NCBI RefSeq assembly: GCF_041435495.1
Contig: NZ_CP108644.1
Coordinates: 6,433,501-6,497,500 of the forward strand
DNA from: Streptomyces sp. NBC_01116
GTDB lineage: Bacteria; Actinomycetota; Actinomycetes; Streptomycetales; Streptomycetaceae
Direction of reading: 5' to 3'
Length of the DNA stretch: 64,000 bases
Shown: positions 47,512 through 56,692 of the stretch, in pieces
Numbering within the stretch: the first letter of the stretch is position 1
Layout of the letters: the number at the start of each line of letters is the position of its first letter
Notes under the pieces: model-generated
Database searches by the model: none
What the model was told of the DNA's origin: nothing
Seen by the model: the letters and a program-made list of their open reading frames with translations, nothing else
Made by a program: the position numbers and the translations under genes

Positions 47512-49215
47512 TCAATGGCGCCCGGCGGTCCCGTCGGCGTGGACCCGGGCCCCGGGCGGCTGCTCCCGCCCGGCATCCCGTTCGTCCTCGGCGTCACCCG
47601 GTTCCCCGGGCTCCCGCGCTTCGCGGGGCGCACCGCCCAGGGCGGCCTGGGCCGCGGTGAACAGCTCCGCGGGCCGTACGCCGCCGAAGGCCGCCACCAG
47701 GTGCCCGTCCGGCCTGACCAGCAGAACGGTGTGGGCCGACGCCCCCGGGTAGCTCTCGGTGACCAGCAGTTCCGTGGACCCGGGCAGCGCCGCCACGGCG
47801 TCCGTGAGGCGGGGCATGACGCCCGCGGTCTGCCAGTGCCGACGGTCCCAGACACCCGTCCCCGGCGCGACCAGGACCACCAGCGGACGGCCCTGCCCGA
47901 GCCGCTCCCGCAGACGCGCCGTCGTTCCGTCCGGCGCCGTCACCGTCACGTCGGTGACCGGCGCACCGGGGGGCGTACCGACGACGGTGTGCGCCTCGGT
48001 GTGCGGTGGTGAAAGGGGGGAGTGCGAGTACGAAGGGGGCGCACCCAGGGCTCCGCAGCCCAGATGGCCGTCGGCGAGCAGGGTGTCGTGACCGCGTGCG
48101 GCACCCGGGACCAGGGTCCGCAGGCCGCCTCCGCCGCGCAGTATCGGCAGCGACTGGTCGGCGGCGCGCAGCCGTGCGGCCACCGCCGCCCGGCGCTCCG
48201 CCTGGTAGCTGTCGAGGAGGTGCTCGGCCGGGCCGTGGTGCCAGGCGTGGGCCAGCTTCCAGGCGAGGTTCTCGGCGTCCCGGATCCCCTCGTCCAGTCC
48301 CTGCGTGCCCACGGCGCCCAGCAGGTGCGCCGCGTCCCCCGCCAGGAAGGCACGCTGCTTGCGCCAGCGCCGGGCGAGCCGGTGGTGGAGCGTGTGGACG
48401 CCGGTGTCCAGCAGTTCGTACGCCGGGGTCTCGCCGCACCAGCCGGCCAGGGTGTCCCGGATACGGGTGATCAGCGCCTCGGGCGTGACCAGTTCGCCAC
48501 GCGGCGGCAGCAGCCAGTCCAGCCGCCAGACGCCGTCCGGCAGCGGCCGGGCGGAGACCTCGGCGCCCCCGGTCCGCCAGGGCGGCTGCCGGTGCAGGAC
48601 GGCCTCGTCGGGCCAGGGCAGCTCGGCCCGGAGCGCGGCGACGGCATGCCGCTCCACCGCCGTACGGCCGGGGAACCGGATGTCCAGCAGCTTGCGCACG
48701 GTCGAGCGGGCGCCGTCGCAGCCGACCAGATAACTCCCGCGCCACCAGGTCGAGCCCGGCTCCCTCGTGTGCACCGTGATGCCGTCGGGGTCCTGCTCCA
48801 GCGTGTCGATCCGGCTCAGCGGCACCCGTTGGACCAGCGGCGCCTTGTCCACCGCCGCCCGCAGCGCACCGCTCAGCGCGTGCTGCGGAACGTGCAGCGG
48901 CGCGGGAAGGAGTCCGGTGAGCGGGGCCTGGTCCTCGTCCCTCCGGCCCCCGCTCAGCGGCACGTTCCGGACCAGTTGCTTGCGGCGCATCGAACGCCAC
49001 CCGGACCAGCGCAGTCCGACCCGGTCCAGCTCCAGGCAGCCGAGGCGGCCCATCAGATCGGCGGTGTCCTCGCGCAGCACGACCGTGCGGGCGGGACGGG
49101 GCTCCTCCGCGCCGGGGCCCTCGTCGAGAACGACCGAGGGGACGCCCTGGGCGGCGAGGGCCAGCGACAGCGTCAGGCCGACGGGCCCGGCGCCGACGAC
49201 GATCACCGGGTCCAC
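47512..49215 (-). CDS. FAD-dependent aromatic monooxygenase (PHBH-type)
   Basis: 567 residues. The N-terminal FAD loop is VIVVGAGPVGLTLS (5-18); LVGCDGARSTVRK and AFLAGDAAHLLGAVGTQGLD ... RDAENLAWKLAHAW are the second and third flavin motifs. A C-terminal thioredoxin-like extension follows (about 430-540), as in large aromatic ring hydroxylases. The usual GDAAH-xxPxGGQGxN pattern is altered to LLGAVGTQGLD. Substrate unknown; such enzymes serve catabolism or polyketide tailoring. GTG 49215 has GGAGGG 8 bases upstream. It stands alone, downstream of the glu operon on the same strand. Confidence 0.87.
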   Translation of the reverse strand: MDPVIVVGAGPVGLTLSLALAAQGVPSVVLDEGPGAEEPRPARTVVLREDTADLMGRLGCLELDRVGLRWSGWRSMRRKQLVRNVPLSGGRRDEDQAPLTGLLPAPLHVPQHALSGALRAAVDKAPLVQRVPLSRIDTLEQDPDGITVHTREPGSTWWRGSYLVGCDGARSTVRKLLDIRFPGRTAVERHAVAALRAELPWPDEAVLHRQPPWRTGGAEVSARPLPDGVWRLDWLLPPRGELVTPEALITRIRDTLAGWCGETPAYELLDTGVHTLHHRLARRWRKQRAFLAGDAAHLLGAVGTQGLDEGIRDAENLAWKLAHAWHHGPAEHLLDSYQAERRAAVAARLRAADQSLPILRGGGGLRTLVPGAARGHDTLLADGHLGCGALGAPPSYSHSPLSPPHTEAHTVVGTPPGAPVTDVTVTAPDGTTARLRERLGQGRPLVVLVAPGTGVWDRRHWQTAGVMPRLTDAVAALPGSTELLVTESYPGASAHTVLLVRPDGHLVAAFGGVRPAELFTAAQAALGGAPREAREPGEPGDAEDERDAGREQPPGARVHADGTAGRH

Positions 49216-49392
49216 GGCTCGTACCCTCCGACCCGTACGGTCATGCGGAACGTGGCATAGGAAGCCGGGTGCGTGATCACAGAACGTATGCAACCCACTG
49301 GTGGTGCTTGCGTCAAGTGACCGAGGCAGCGACGCGTGCGCCGCTGCCTCGAATGCTCCTGCTCGCCAGGGCCGGGAAGGGCCCGGGGACGG

Positions 49393-50334
49393 TCAGTCCT
49401 TCGTCACACCGGTCCCACCGGCACCGTCGGCCGTCGGGCCTGCGCCCCCTGCGCCCCCCGCGTCCGGGCCGGAGACGGCCTCCACCGCGGGGATGCCGGC
49501 GGCCGGGGCGCCGGGCGCCACCTTGATGCCGGTCTTGGCGCGGCGGCCGCGCTTCTCGATCCACGTCGCCAGCGCCGAGAGCAGCAGGCACATCGCGATG
49601 TAGAGCGTGCCGATGACGACGATCGTCGAGACGTACGGGTACTGGCCGTTCACCTGCGTGTTGGAGGCGATCAGACGCGCGGTCTGGAGCAGCTCCGGGT
49701 ACAGGATGATGAAGCCGAGCGAGGTGTCCTTGAGGGTCACCACGAGCTGGCCGATGATCGTCGGCAGCATCGACCGGACGGCCTGCGGCATCAGGACGCT
49801 GACCATGACCTGCGTCTTGCTCATGCCGAGCGCGTACGCCGCCTCGCTCTGGCCCTTGGGCACCGAGTTGATGCCGGCCCGCAGCACCTCGGCCTGGACG
49901 CAGCCGTTGTAGACGGACAGACCCGCGGCCAGCGCCCACATCGAGTAGTCGGTGAGGAAGCCGACCCAGATGGCGTAGATGGTGATCAGCAGCGGCAGCG
50001 AGCGGAACAGCTCGATGAAGGTGGTCGCCGCCCAGCGGACCGGCTTGTGGTCGGAGAGCCGGCCCACCACCAGGACCACGCCGAGGACCAGCGAGCCGAC
50101 CGCGGCGAGACCGAACGCCTTGAGCGTGGCGAGCAGGGCGTCGGCGATGTTCTGCCGGATGCCCGAGTAGTTGAAGATGTCCCACATCGCGGGGGCGAGG
50201 TGCCCCTTGTCGGCGAGCCGCACGATGCTGACCGCGATCAGCGCCGCGATGGCGAGGCTGCCGACGACCGCGTAGATCCGGTTGCGGACGACGGCCTTGG
50301 GACCCGGGGCGTCGTAGAGAACGCTGGCGCTCAT
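49393..50334 (-). CDS. gluD: glutamate ABC transporter permease GluD
   Basis: 313 residues, about six transmembrane helices (20-260). The ABC inner-membrane signature is seen in AAYALGMSKTQVMVSVLMPQA. A Gly/Ala/Pro-rich cytoplasmic tail of about 45 residues ends the protein. It overlaps gluC by 4 bp. Last gene of gluABCD, which imports glutamate in actinobacteria. Specificity is inferred from operon structure and the linked gluR-gluK. Confidence 0.9.
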   Translation of the reverse strand: MSASVLYDAPGPKAVVRNRIYAVVGSLAIAALIAVSIVRLADKGHLAPAMWDIFNYSGIRQNIADALLATLKAFGLAAVGSLVLGVVLVVGRLSDHKPVRWAATTFIELFRSLPLLITIYAIWVGFLTDYSMWALAAGLSVYNGCVQAEVLRAGINSVPKGQSEAAYALGMSKTQVMVSVLMPQAVRSMLPTIIGQLVVTLKDTSLGFIILYPELLQTARLIASNTQVNGQYPYVSTIVVIGTLYIAMCLLLSALATWIEKRGRRAKTGIKVAPGAPAAGIPAVEAVSGPDAGGAGGAGPTADGAGGTGVTKD

Positions 50335-50978
50335 CGGGCGACCTCCATGCGACGCTCCAGCAGCCGGAAGAGGCCGCTGATGGTAAACGTGACGATCAGG
50401 TAGCCGATGGCCACCCAGATGAAGACGGGCACGATGTCGTAGCCCCGGTCACTCATCAGCTTCTGCCAGCCGAACAGCTCGGCGACGCTGAAGGCGCCCG
50501 CGATCGCGGAGTTCTTCGTCAGCGCGATGAAGATGCTGCTCAGCGGCGGGATCACGGTCCGGGTCGCCTGGGGGAGCACCACGATCTGCAGGGTCTGCGC
50601 GAACGTCATGCCGATGGAGCGCGCGGCCTCGGCCTGTCCCAGCGGCACGGTGTTGATGCCCGAGCGGACCGCCTCGCACACGAACGAGGAGGTGTAGAAG
50701 CCGAGCGCCAGCGAGCCGAGCACGAACGGGCTCATCCCCGGGAAGAGGATCTCGGGCACGACGAAGAAGAAGATCAGGAAGAGCAGCGTCAGCGGGGTGT
50801 TGCGCATCAGCGTCACCCAGGCGGTGCCGAAGTACCGCAGCGGCGGCACCGGCGAGACCCGGAATCCGGCGATGAGCACACCGAGGACCAGGGCGATAAC
50901 CGAGCTGACGGCGGTGATCGACACGGTTCCTATGAAGCCGTCGCGGAACTCTGGGAAATTGTCGAGCAGTACGTTCAT
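50331..50978 (-). CDS. gluC: glutamate ABC transporter permease GluC
   Basis: 215 residues, five transmembrane helices. Polar amino-acid permease motif EAARSIGMTFAQTLQIVVLP is at about 115-135. It pairs with GluD as the membrane channel. The stop region overlaps the gluD start (ATGA). gluB lies 191 bp upstream, leaving a GC-rich gap with no gene. Confidence 0.92.
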   Translation of the reverse strand: MNVLLDNFPEFRDGFIGTVSITAVSSVIALVLGVLIAGFRVSPVPPLRYFGTAWVTLMRNTPLTLLFLIFFFVVPEILFPGMSPFVLGSLALGFYTSSFVCEAVRSGINTVPLGQAEAARSIGMTFAQTLQIVVLPQATRTVIPPLSSIFIALTKNSAIAGAFSVAELFGWQKLMSDRGYDIVPVFIWVAIGYLIVTFTISGLFRLLERRMEVAR

Positions 50979-51169
50979 GAGGTCTCCGCGTCGGCGGTCA
51001 GCGGCATCAGGGCAGGGGAAGGGGCGACCCGTACGCCCGCCGTCCCCGGGGAAACCGGGGCGGCGGTGGCCTACGGGACGCCTGGGTCACTCGCGGGGCG
51101 TCGTGACGGATGACGGGGTCGCCGGCTCCCGGACGGCGGGCCGGAGCCCGCGTCCGGAAGCCGACGGCG

Positions 51170-52093
51170 TCAGTAGCGCTCGATGGCCGGCGGCTCGACG
51201 TAGTCCGAGCCGGACAGACCCAGCGTGGCCTCGTAGATCTTCTTGTACGTGCCGTCCTTGACGCGCTCCTCCAGCGACTTGCTGATGGCCTCGCGGAGCA
51301 CCTTGTCGTCCTTGTTCAGGCCGACGCCGTAGGGCTCGTCGGTGAACGGGTCGCCGACGACGTGGAGCTTGCCGGAGTTGGCGGCGGCGTAGCCCTTGAG
51401 GATCGAGTCGTCCGTGGTGACGGCGTCGACCTGCTTGGTCAGCAGCTGCTGCACGCAGTCGGAGTACTTGGCCAGCTCGACGACGCTCGCGCCGTACTCG
51501 GGCTTCTTGATCTCCTGGAGCGGCGTGGAGCCGACGATGGAGCAGACCTTCTTGCCCTTCACCGAGTCCTTGCCGGTGATCGACTTGTCGTCCTTGCGCA
51601 CCAGGAGGTCCGCGCCGGCCTTGTAGTACGGCCCGGCGAAGCCGACCTGCTTCTTGCGCTCGTCGTTGATCGTGTACGTGCCGACGTAGTAGTCGACCTG
51701 GCCCTTGGAGATGGCCGTCTCACGGACGCCGGAGTCGACGGTCTTCCACTCGATCTGCTTGTCGGAGAAGCCGAGGTCGGCCGCGATCATCTTGGCGATC
51801 TCGATGTCGAAGCCCGAGCGCTCCTTGGTCGCCTGGTCCTCGAAGCCGAGGTACGGCTGGTCGGCCTTGGCGCCGATGATGAGCTTGCCGCGCTCCTTGG
51901 CCTTCTTGAAGACCGGGGAGTCCAGGGCGACGTCCTTGGCCGCGGTGTACGTGGGCAGTGCGGGGGCCTCGGAGGAACCGGGCTTCGTGCCGCCCGGCTT
52001 GTCACCGGCGGAGCCCTCCTTGCCGCCGCAGGCGGTCGCGGTCAGGGCGAGGACGGCGATCGCCGCGACGGCGGCGGACTGACGGAGCTTCAT
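51170..52093 (-). CDS. gluB: glutamate-binding lipoprotein GluB
   Basis: 307 residues. A lipoprotein signal peptide is followed by lipobox LTATAC with the lipidated C22, then a Gly/Ser/Pro linker and a family 3 solute-binding domain (FEDQATKERSGFDIEIAKMI, VDYYVGTYTINDERK). It delivers glutamate to GluCD at the outer membrane face. ATG 52093 has AAGGA 8 bases upstream; the open frame further upstream overlaps gluA. gluA ends 32 bases before it. Confidence 0.94.
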   Translation of the reverse strand: MKLRQSAAVAAIAVLALTATACGGKEGSAGDKPGGTKPGSSEAPALPTYTAAKDVALDSPVFKKAKERGKLIIGAKADQPYLGFEDQATKERSGFDIEIAKMIAADLGFSDKQIEWKTVDSGVRETAISKGQVDYYVGTYTINDERKKQVGFAGPYYKAGADLLVRKDDKSITGKDSVKGKKVCSIVGSTPLQEIKKPEYGASVVELAKYSDCVQQLLTKQVDAVTTDDSILKGYAAANSGKLHVVGDPFTDEPYGVGLNKDDKVLREAISKSLEERVKDGTYKKIYEATLGLSGSDYVEPPAIERY

Positions 52094-52125
52094 GTGAACA
52101 ATCCTTAGGTCGTGGGTCGTTGTCG

Positions 52126-52911
52126 TCAGTGGTGAAGGATCTTCGACAGGAAGTCCTTGGCCCGGTCGCTGCGCGGGTTGCTGAAGAACTGGTCGGGGGT
52201 CGCCTCTTCGACGATCTTCCCGTCGGCCATGAACACGACGCGGTTGGCGGCGGAACGGGCGAAGCCCATCTCGTGGGTGACGACGATCATCGTCATCCCG
52301 TCCCGGGCCAGCTGCTGCATGACCTCCAGGACCTCGTTGATCATCTCCGGGTCGAGCGCCGACGTGGGCTCGTCGAAGAGCATGACCTTCGGGTCCATCG
52401 CCAAAGCCCGTGCGATCGCGACGCGTTGCTGCTGGCCACCGGAGAGCTGCGCCGGGTACTTGTCGGCCTGTACGCCGACGCCCACCCGGTCGAGCAGGGT
52501 CCTGGCCTTCTCCTCCGCGGCCTTCTTGTCGGCCTTGCGGACCTTGACCTGGCCCAGCATGACGTTCTCCAGCACCGTCTTGTGTGCGAAGAGATTGAAC
52601 GACTGGAAGACCATGCCCACGTCGGCACGCAGCCTGGCCAGCTCCTTGCCCTCCTGGGGCAGGGGCTTGCCGTCGATCGAGATCGCTCCCGAATCGACCG
52701 TCTCCAAGCGGTTGATCGTGCGGCACAGCGTGGACTTGCCGGACCCGGAAGGCCCGATGACGACCACGACCTCGCCACGGGCGATGGTCAGGTCGATGTC
52801 CTGGAGCACATGCAGCGCGCCGAAGTGCTTGTTGACGTTGCTCAGTACGACCAGGTCGTTCGCCGCGGGCGCGGCATCCTCGGCGTCCTTGGTCACTGAA
52901 ACTCCGCTCAT
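52126..52911 (-). CDS. gluA: glutamate ABC transporter ATPase GluA
   Basis: 261 residues. Walker A GPSGSGKSTL, Q-loop FQSFNLF, signature LSGGQQQR, Walker B VMLFDEP and the switch His in VVTHEM are all intact. First gene of gluABCD. The start is uncertain: ATG 52911 has GGAG 10 bases upstream, but GTG 52896 has GGAG at 5 bases; ATG is reported. The 385-bp region upstream holds the operon promoter and an inverted repeat, and faces gluR. Confidence 0.94.
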   Translation of the reverse strand: MSGVSVTKDAEDAAPAANDLVVLSNVNKHFGALHVLQDIDLTIARGEVVVVIGPSGSGKSTLCRTINRLETVDSGAISIDGKPLPQEGKELARLRADVGMVFQSFNLFAHKTVLENVMLGQVKVRKADKKAAEEKARTLLDRVGVGVQADKYPAQLSGGQQQRVAIARALAMDPKVMLFDEPTSALDPEMINEVLEVMQQLARDGMTMIVVTHEMGFARSAANRVVFMADGKIVEEATPDQFFSNPRSDRAKDFLSKILHH

Positions 52912-53296
52912 CGGCTTCTTGCTCCGTCCTCCTCGGTTGAACAAGGACAGTAATGACGCAGTGCTACCAACGTCATTACATCTGAGCGGAAATTGAGCAT
53001 AACGATCCGGCGGCAACCGGACACTCCGTGTGAACGGGACGCCACGCGCAGCCCCGGGGTCGTACCGGGTGCGTAACGGAAACCCTGCTGTAACCGGCAG
53101 GCTCTTGACTGGTGTGCCCTTCATCGGCGTGGATGCCTTGAGCGAGAACACGTGAAACACCGCAGAACGGGAAGACTCGTCGGGTCTCTCGGGGGATCCC
53201 ACAGGTGAAGCGCGGGTTAATCTCGGGCGCTGCCCCGTGACGCCGTGCGACGGCGACACGAACGGGACGGCCCCGGCGGACACGGAGAGGAGGGCC
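52912..53296. promoter_or_regulatory. divergent gluA-gluR control region with 9-bp inverted repeat
   Basis: 385 bp without a gene. GTAATGACG (52950-52958) and its exact complement (52971-52979) flank a 12-base spacer. For gluA, the minus strand offers TTATGC (53002-52997), 16-base spacer, TGTAAT (52980-52975), so the repeat covers the -10 and the start site. For gluR, TAATCT at 53218-53223 is a possible -10. The repeat is a candidate operator, perhaps for GluR. Confidence 0.55.
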
Positions 53297-53989
53297 ATGA
53301 GACTGCTGCTCGTCGAGGACGACGACCACGTCGCGGCGGCCCTGTCCGCCGTGCTCGCCCGCCACGGGTTCCAGGTCGTGCACGCCCGCAACGGCGAGGA
53401 GGCCCTGCGCGCGCTGCTGCCCGCCGAGAAGGAGCCCTTCGGGGTGATCCTCCTCGACCTCGGCCTGCCCGACCAGGACGGCTACGAGGTGTGCGGGAAG
53501 ATCCGCAAACGCACCGCGACCCCCGTGATCATGGTCACCGCCCGCGCCGACGTGCGCTCACGCATCCACGGACTCAACCTCGGCGCCGACGACTACGTCA
53601 CCAAGCCGTACGACACCGGCGAGCTGCTCGCCCGTATCCACGCGGTCGCCCGGCGCACCTCCAGCGGCGAGGACACCGCGCCGACCCCCGTCGCGGCCCT
53701 GCGGCTCGGGCCGGTCGCCATCGAGCTGCCGACCCGCCGGGTCAGCGTCAACGGAGCCGAAGTCCAGCTCACGCGCAAGGAGTTCGATCTGCTGGCCCTC
53801 CTCGCCCAGCGTCCCGGCGTCGTCTTCCGCCGCGAGCAGATCATCAGCGAGGTCTGGCGCACCAGCTGGGAGGGGACCGGGCGCACCCTGGAGGTCCACG
53901 TCGCCTCCCTGCGCTCCAAGCTGCGGCTGCCCGCCCTGATCGAGACCGTGCGGGGCGTCGGCTACCGGCTCGTCGCGCCGTCCGCGTAA
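53297..53989 (+). CDS. gluR: response regulator GluR (OmpR type)
   Basis: 230 residues. Receiver domain with acceptor D54 (LLDLGLPDQDG), K in VTKPYD, then an OmpR/PhoB winged helix at about 130-228 (LTRKEFDLLALLAQRPG, TLEVHVASLRSKL, IETVRGVGYRLV). ATG 53297 is preceded by GAGGAGGG. Divergent from gluABCD, and the kinase gene follows after 19 bases. This matches the GluR-GluK glutamate-sensing pair of S. coelicolor, which controls gluABCD; the name rests on this synteny. Confidence 0.87.
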   Translation: MRLLLVEDDDHVAAALSAVLARHGFQVVHARNGEEALRALLPAEKEPFGVILLDLGLPDQDGYEVCGKIRKRTATPVIMVTARADVRSRIHGLNLGADDYVTKPYDTGELLARIHAVARRTSSGEDTAPTPVAALRLGPVAIELPTRRVSVNGAEVQLTRKEFDLLALLAQRPGVVFRREQIISEVWRTSWEGTGRTLEVHVASLRSKLRLPALIETVRGVGYRLVAPSA

Positions 53990-54008
53990 CCGGCGGGTAC
54001 GTCTCCCG

Positions 54009-55403
54009 GTGCGCTCCCGCCTGCTCCCGCTGCTCATCGTCCTGATGGCCGCCGTCCTGCTCACCCTCGGCTTTCCGCTCGCGATCAGCGTCGCCGCCGC
54101 CGAACAGCAGCGGCTGGTGATCGACCGGATCGACGACACCGCACGGTTCGCCGCCCTGGCCCAGTCCATCACCGACACCTCCCCGGACAGCGAGGAGCGC
54201 CGCCGTACCCTCCAGACCGACCTGGAGGTCTACGCCTCGGTGTACGACATCCGTGCCGGCGTCTTCTTCCGGGACGACCGGGCCCTGGCCAAGGCCCCCG
54301 GCTACTGGACCCTGCCCGTCGAGGGGGAGGGGCGCACCGCCTTCAACGAGGCGCTGCTGGGCCGCCGCTCGCACGACCCCCCGCAGGTCTGGCCCTGGCG
54401 CGACGGCCGCGTGGTCGTCGCCTCGCCCGTCGTGCGCGACGGCGACGTGGTCGCCGTGGTCGTCCTGGACTCGCCCACCGGCGAGATGCGGTCCCGGATC
54501 CTGCGGACGTGGCTGTTCATCGGCCTCGGCGAGGCGCTGGCGCTGCTGGTGGCGGTCGGCGCTGCGGTACGGCTCACCGGCTGGGTCCTGCTGCCCGTAC
54601 GGACCCTGGACGCGGCCACCCGCGACATCGCCGGCGGCCGTATGCGCTCCCGGGTCGCCGCCTCCGCCGGGCCGCCGGAGCTCAGACATCTGGCCCGTTC
54701 CTTCAACGAGATGGCGGACAACGTCGAGGACGTGCTGGAGCAGCAGCGCGCCTTCGTCGCCGACGCCTCGCACCAGCTGCGCAATCCGCTCGCCGCCCTG
54801 CTGCTGCGCATCGAGCTCCTCGCCCTGGAGCTGCCGGAGGACAGCGAGGAGATCGCGGCCGTGCGCACCGAGGGCAAGCGGCTGGCCCGGGTACTCGACG
54901 ACCTCCTGGACCTCGCGCTGGCCGAGCACGTCGAGGCGGACCTCCAGCTGATCGACATCGTCCCGCTCACCGCCGAGCGGATCGCGTCCTGGCGCCCGAT
55001 GGCGGAGCGGGAGGGCGTGAACCTCACCCTGGGCGGGGCCCCGGCGGCCACCGCCTGGGCCGACCCCGTCGCGCTCTCCAGCGCCCTGGACGCGGTGGTC
55101 GACAACGCCCTGAAGTTCACCCCCGCCGGAGAGGACGTCACCGTCACCGTCACCGCCGGAGCCCTCGTGACGACCGTCGTGGTCGCCGACCGGGGCCCCG
55201 GCCTCACCGAGGCGGAGCTGGAGCGCGTCGGGGACCGCTTCTGGCGCAGCACCCGCCACCAGAACGTCAGCGGGTCGGGCCTGGGCCTCTCCATCTCCCG
55301 GGTGCTGCTCGCGGCGGGCGGCGGCTCGATCGCGTACGAGCACCACGAGCCGCACGGCCTGCGGGTGAGCGTCTCGATCCCCCGCGACCTGCCGGGGAGC
55401 TGA
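54009..55403 (+). CDS. gluK: sensor histidine kinase GluK
   Basis: 464 residues. Transmembrane helices at about 5-28 and 167-190 enclose an extracellular sensor domain of about 140 residues that could bind glutamate. HAMP follows (about 190-245), then HisKA with H255 in ADASHQLRNPL and HATPase_c (DNALKFTPAG, GSGLGLSI). GTG 54009 starts 19 bases after gluR. It works with GluR; the ligand is inferred from the linked transporter. Confidence 0.87.
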   Translation: MRSRLLPLLIVLMAAVLLTLGFPLAISVAAAEQQRLVIDRIDDTARFAALAQSITDTSPDSEERRRTLQTDLEVYASVYDIRAGVFFRDDRALAKAPGYWTLPVEGEGRTAFNEALLGRRSHDPPQVWPWRDGRVVVASPVVRDGDVVAVVVLDSPTGEMRSRILRTWLFIGLGEALALLVAVGAAVRLTGWVLLPVRTLDAATRDIAGGRMRSRVAASAGPPELRHLARSFNEMADNVEDVLEQQRAFVADASHQLRNPLAALLLRIELLALELPEDSEEIAAVRTEGKRLARVLDDLLDLALAEHVEADLQLIDIVPLTAERIASWRPMAEREGVNLTLGGAPAATAWADPVALSSALDAVVDNALKFTPAGEDVTVTVTAGALVTTVVVADRGPGLTEAELERVGDRFWRSTRHQNVSGSGLGLSISRVLLAAGGGSIAYEHHEPHGLRVSVSIPRDLPGS

Positions 55404-55556
55404 AGGGGCACAGCCGCGGGGGAGGCGCCGTCGGGCTTCAGGAGCACAGTGCGCCAGGGCCTCACCGAGCGGCAGCGGTCCGGGGCCTCAGGGCCTCACC
55501 CGGCGGCGGCGGTCCCGGGGCCGCACGGTCTCACCCGGCGGCGGCGGCCCCGGTCC

Positions 55557-56558
55557 TCACGGCTTCACCGAGCGGTAGTAGTCCTTGGCCCCGTCGTGCA
55601 CGTCCAGCGGATCCGTGTAGATCGCCGTCCGCAGGTCCACCAACTGCGCCGCGTGGACCTCGCGGCCGATCCGGTCCCGGCTGTTGATCACCGTCCGGGT
55701 GAAGGCCTCGGTCATGGCCGCGTCCGTGCGGTCGGTCGTGACGAGCAGGTTGGCGACGGCGACGGTGGGCACCGCCTGACCCTGCTGGGCCTCCGGATAG
55801 ACGTCGGCGGGCATCATGGCGGACCGGTAGAAGCGGGTGGGGCCGGTCGCCGCCTGGAGCTCCGCGACCAGGTCGGCCTCCAGCGGCACCAACCGGATGT
55901 CGAAGCGCTGCGACAGCTCCTGCACGGCCGCGGTCGGCAGCCCGCCCGACCAGAAGAACGCGTCGAGCCGGCCCTGGGTCAGCCGTACGGGCATCGTGTC
56001 GATGCCCACCGGAACCGGTGTCACGTCCTCGGCCGGATCGAGCCCCGCCGCCCCCAGCAGCCGGTCCGCGACCAGCCGTACCCCGGAGCCCTCCTGGCCT
56101 ACGCCCACCCGCTTGCCCTGCAGGTCGGAGACCGTCCGGACGTCGGAGTCGCGGGGGACGACCAGCTGGACGTAGTCGTCGTACAGCCGGACGCAGCCGC
56201 GCAGCCGTTGGGCCCCCGGCCTGCCGTCGCGCAGGTAGGTGGCCACGGCGTCGGCGGTGGCGATGGTGAAGTCCGCATCGCCCGTCGCCACGCGCGCCAG
56301 GTTCTGCTGCGACCCCTCGCTGGTCCGCAGCCGTATGGACACCTCCGGCATGTCCTTGGCGAGCACGCCCTCCAGCCGCTCCCCGTACCGCTGGTAGACG
56401 CCGCTGGGCACTCCGGTGGAGAACGTGAGCGACCCGCTCGGCTCCCCCTCGCCCCCCTGGGGCTGCAACCACCACGCGAGCAGCCCGAGCACGACCGCGA
56501 GGACGGCGCCCGTCTGCAGGATGCGCCGGCGGCCGAATCGGGACAGAGCGTGGAACAT
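55557..56558 (-). CDS. TAXI family TRAP-type solute-binding protein
   Basis: 333 residues. An N-terminal membrane anchor (about 15-32, GAVLAVVLGLLAWWLQP) without a clear lipobox is followed by a TAXI receptor domain (STGVPSGVYQRYGERL, TSEGSQQNLARVATGDADF, GQEGSGVRLVADRLL, FFWSGGLPT). TAXI proteins usually deliver organic acids, often glutamate or 2-oxoglutarate, to TRAP permeases, yet no TRAP permease gene is in the window. It is convergent with gluK across 153 bp of GC-rich repeats (TCACCCGGCGGCGGCGG twice) and divergent from miaB. It may be a sensor partner rather than a transporter part. Confidence 0.85.
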   Translation of the reverse strand: MFHALSRFGRRRILQTGAVLAVVLGLLAWWLQPQGGEGEPSGSLTFSTGVPSGVYQRYGERLEGVLAKDMPEVSIRLRTSEGSQQNLARVATGDADFTIATADAVATYLRDGRPGAQRLRGCVRLYDDYVQLVVPRDSDVRTVSDLQGKRVGVGQEGSGVRLVADRLLGAAGLDPAEDVTPVPVGIDTMPVRLTQGRLDAFFWSGGLPTAAVQELSQRFDIRLVPLEADLVAELQAATGPTRFYRSAMMPADVYPEAQQGQAVPTVAVANLLVTTDRTDAAMTEAFTRTVINSRDRIGREVHAAQLVDLRTAIYTDPLDVHDGAKDYYRSVKP

Positions 56559-56692
56559 GCGCGCGATCCTGCCAGCTCACCCGCCTCCCTGACCAGGCTT
56601 CCCCGTGAGGCTCCGCCCACAGCGGACGGGAGCGGGCGGGGCCGGGGAAGGGGACGGGAGGGGGCCGCCCGGCAACCGCCTACCCTTGTCCC

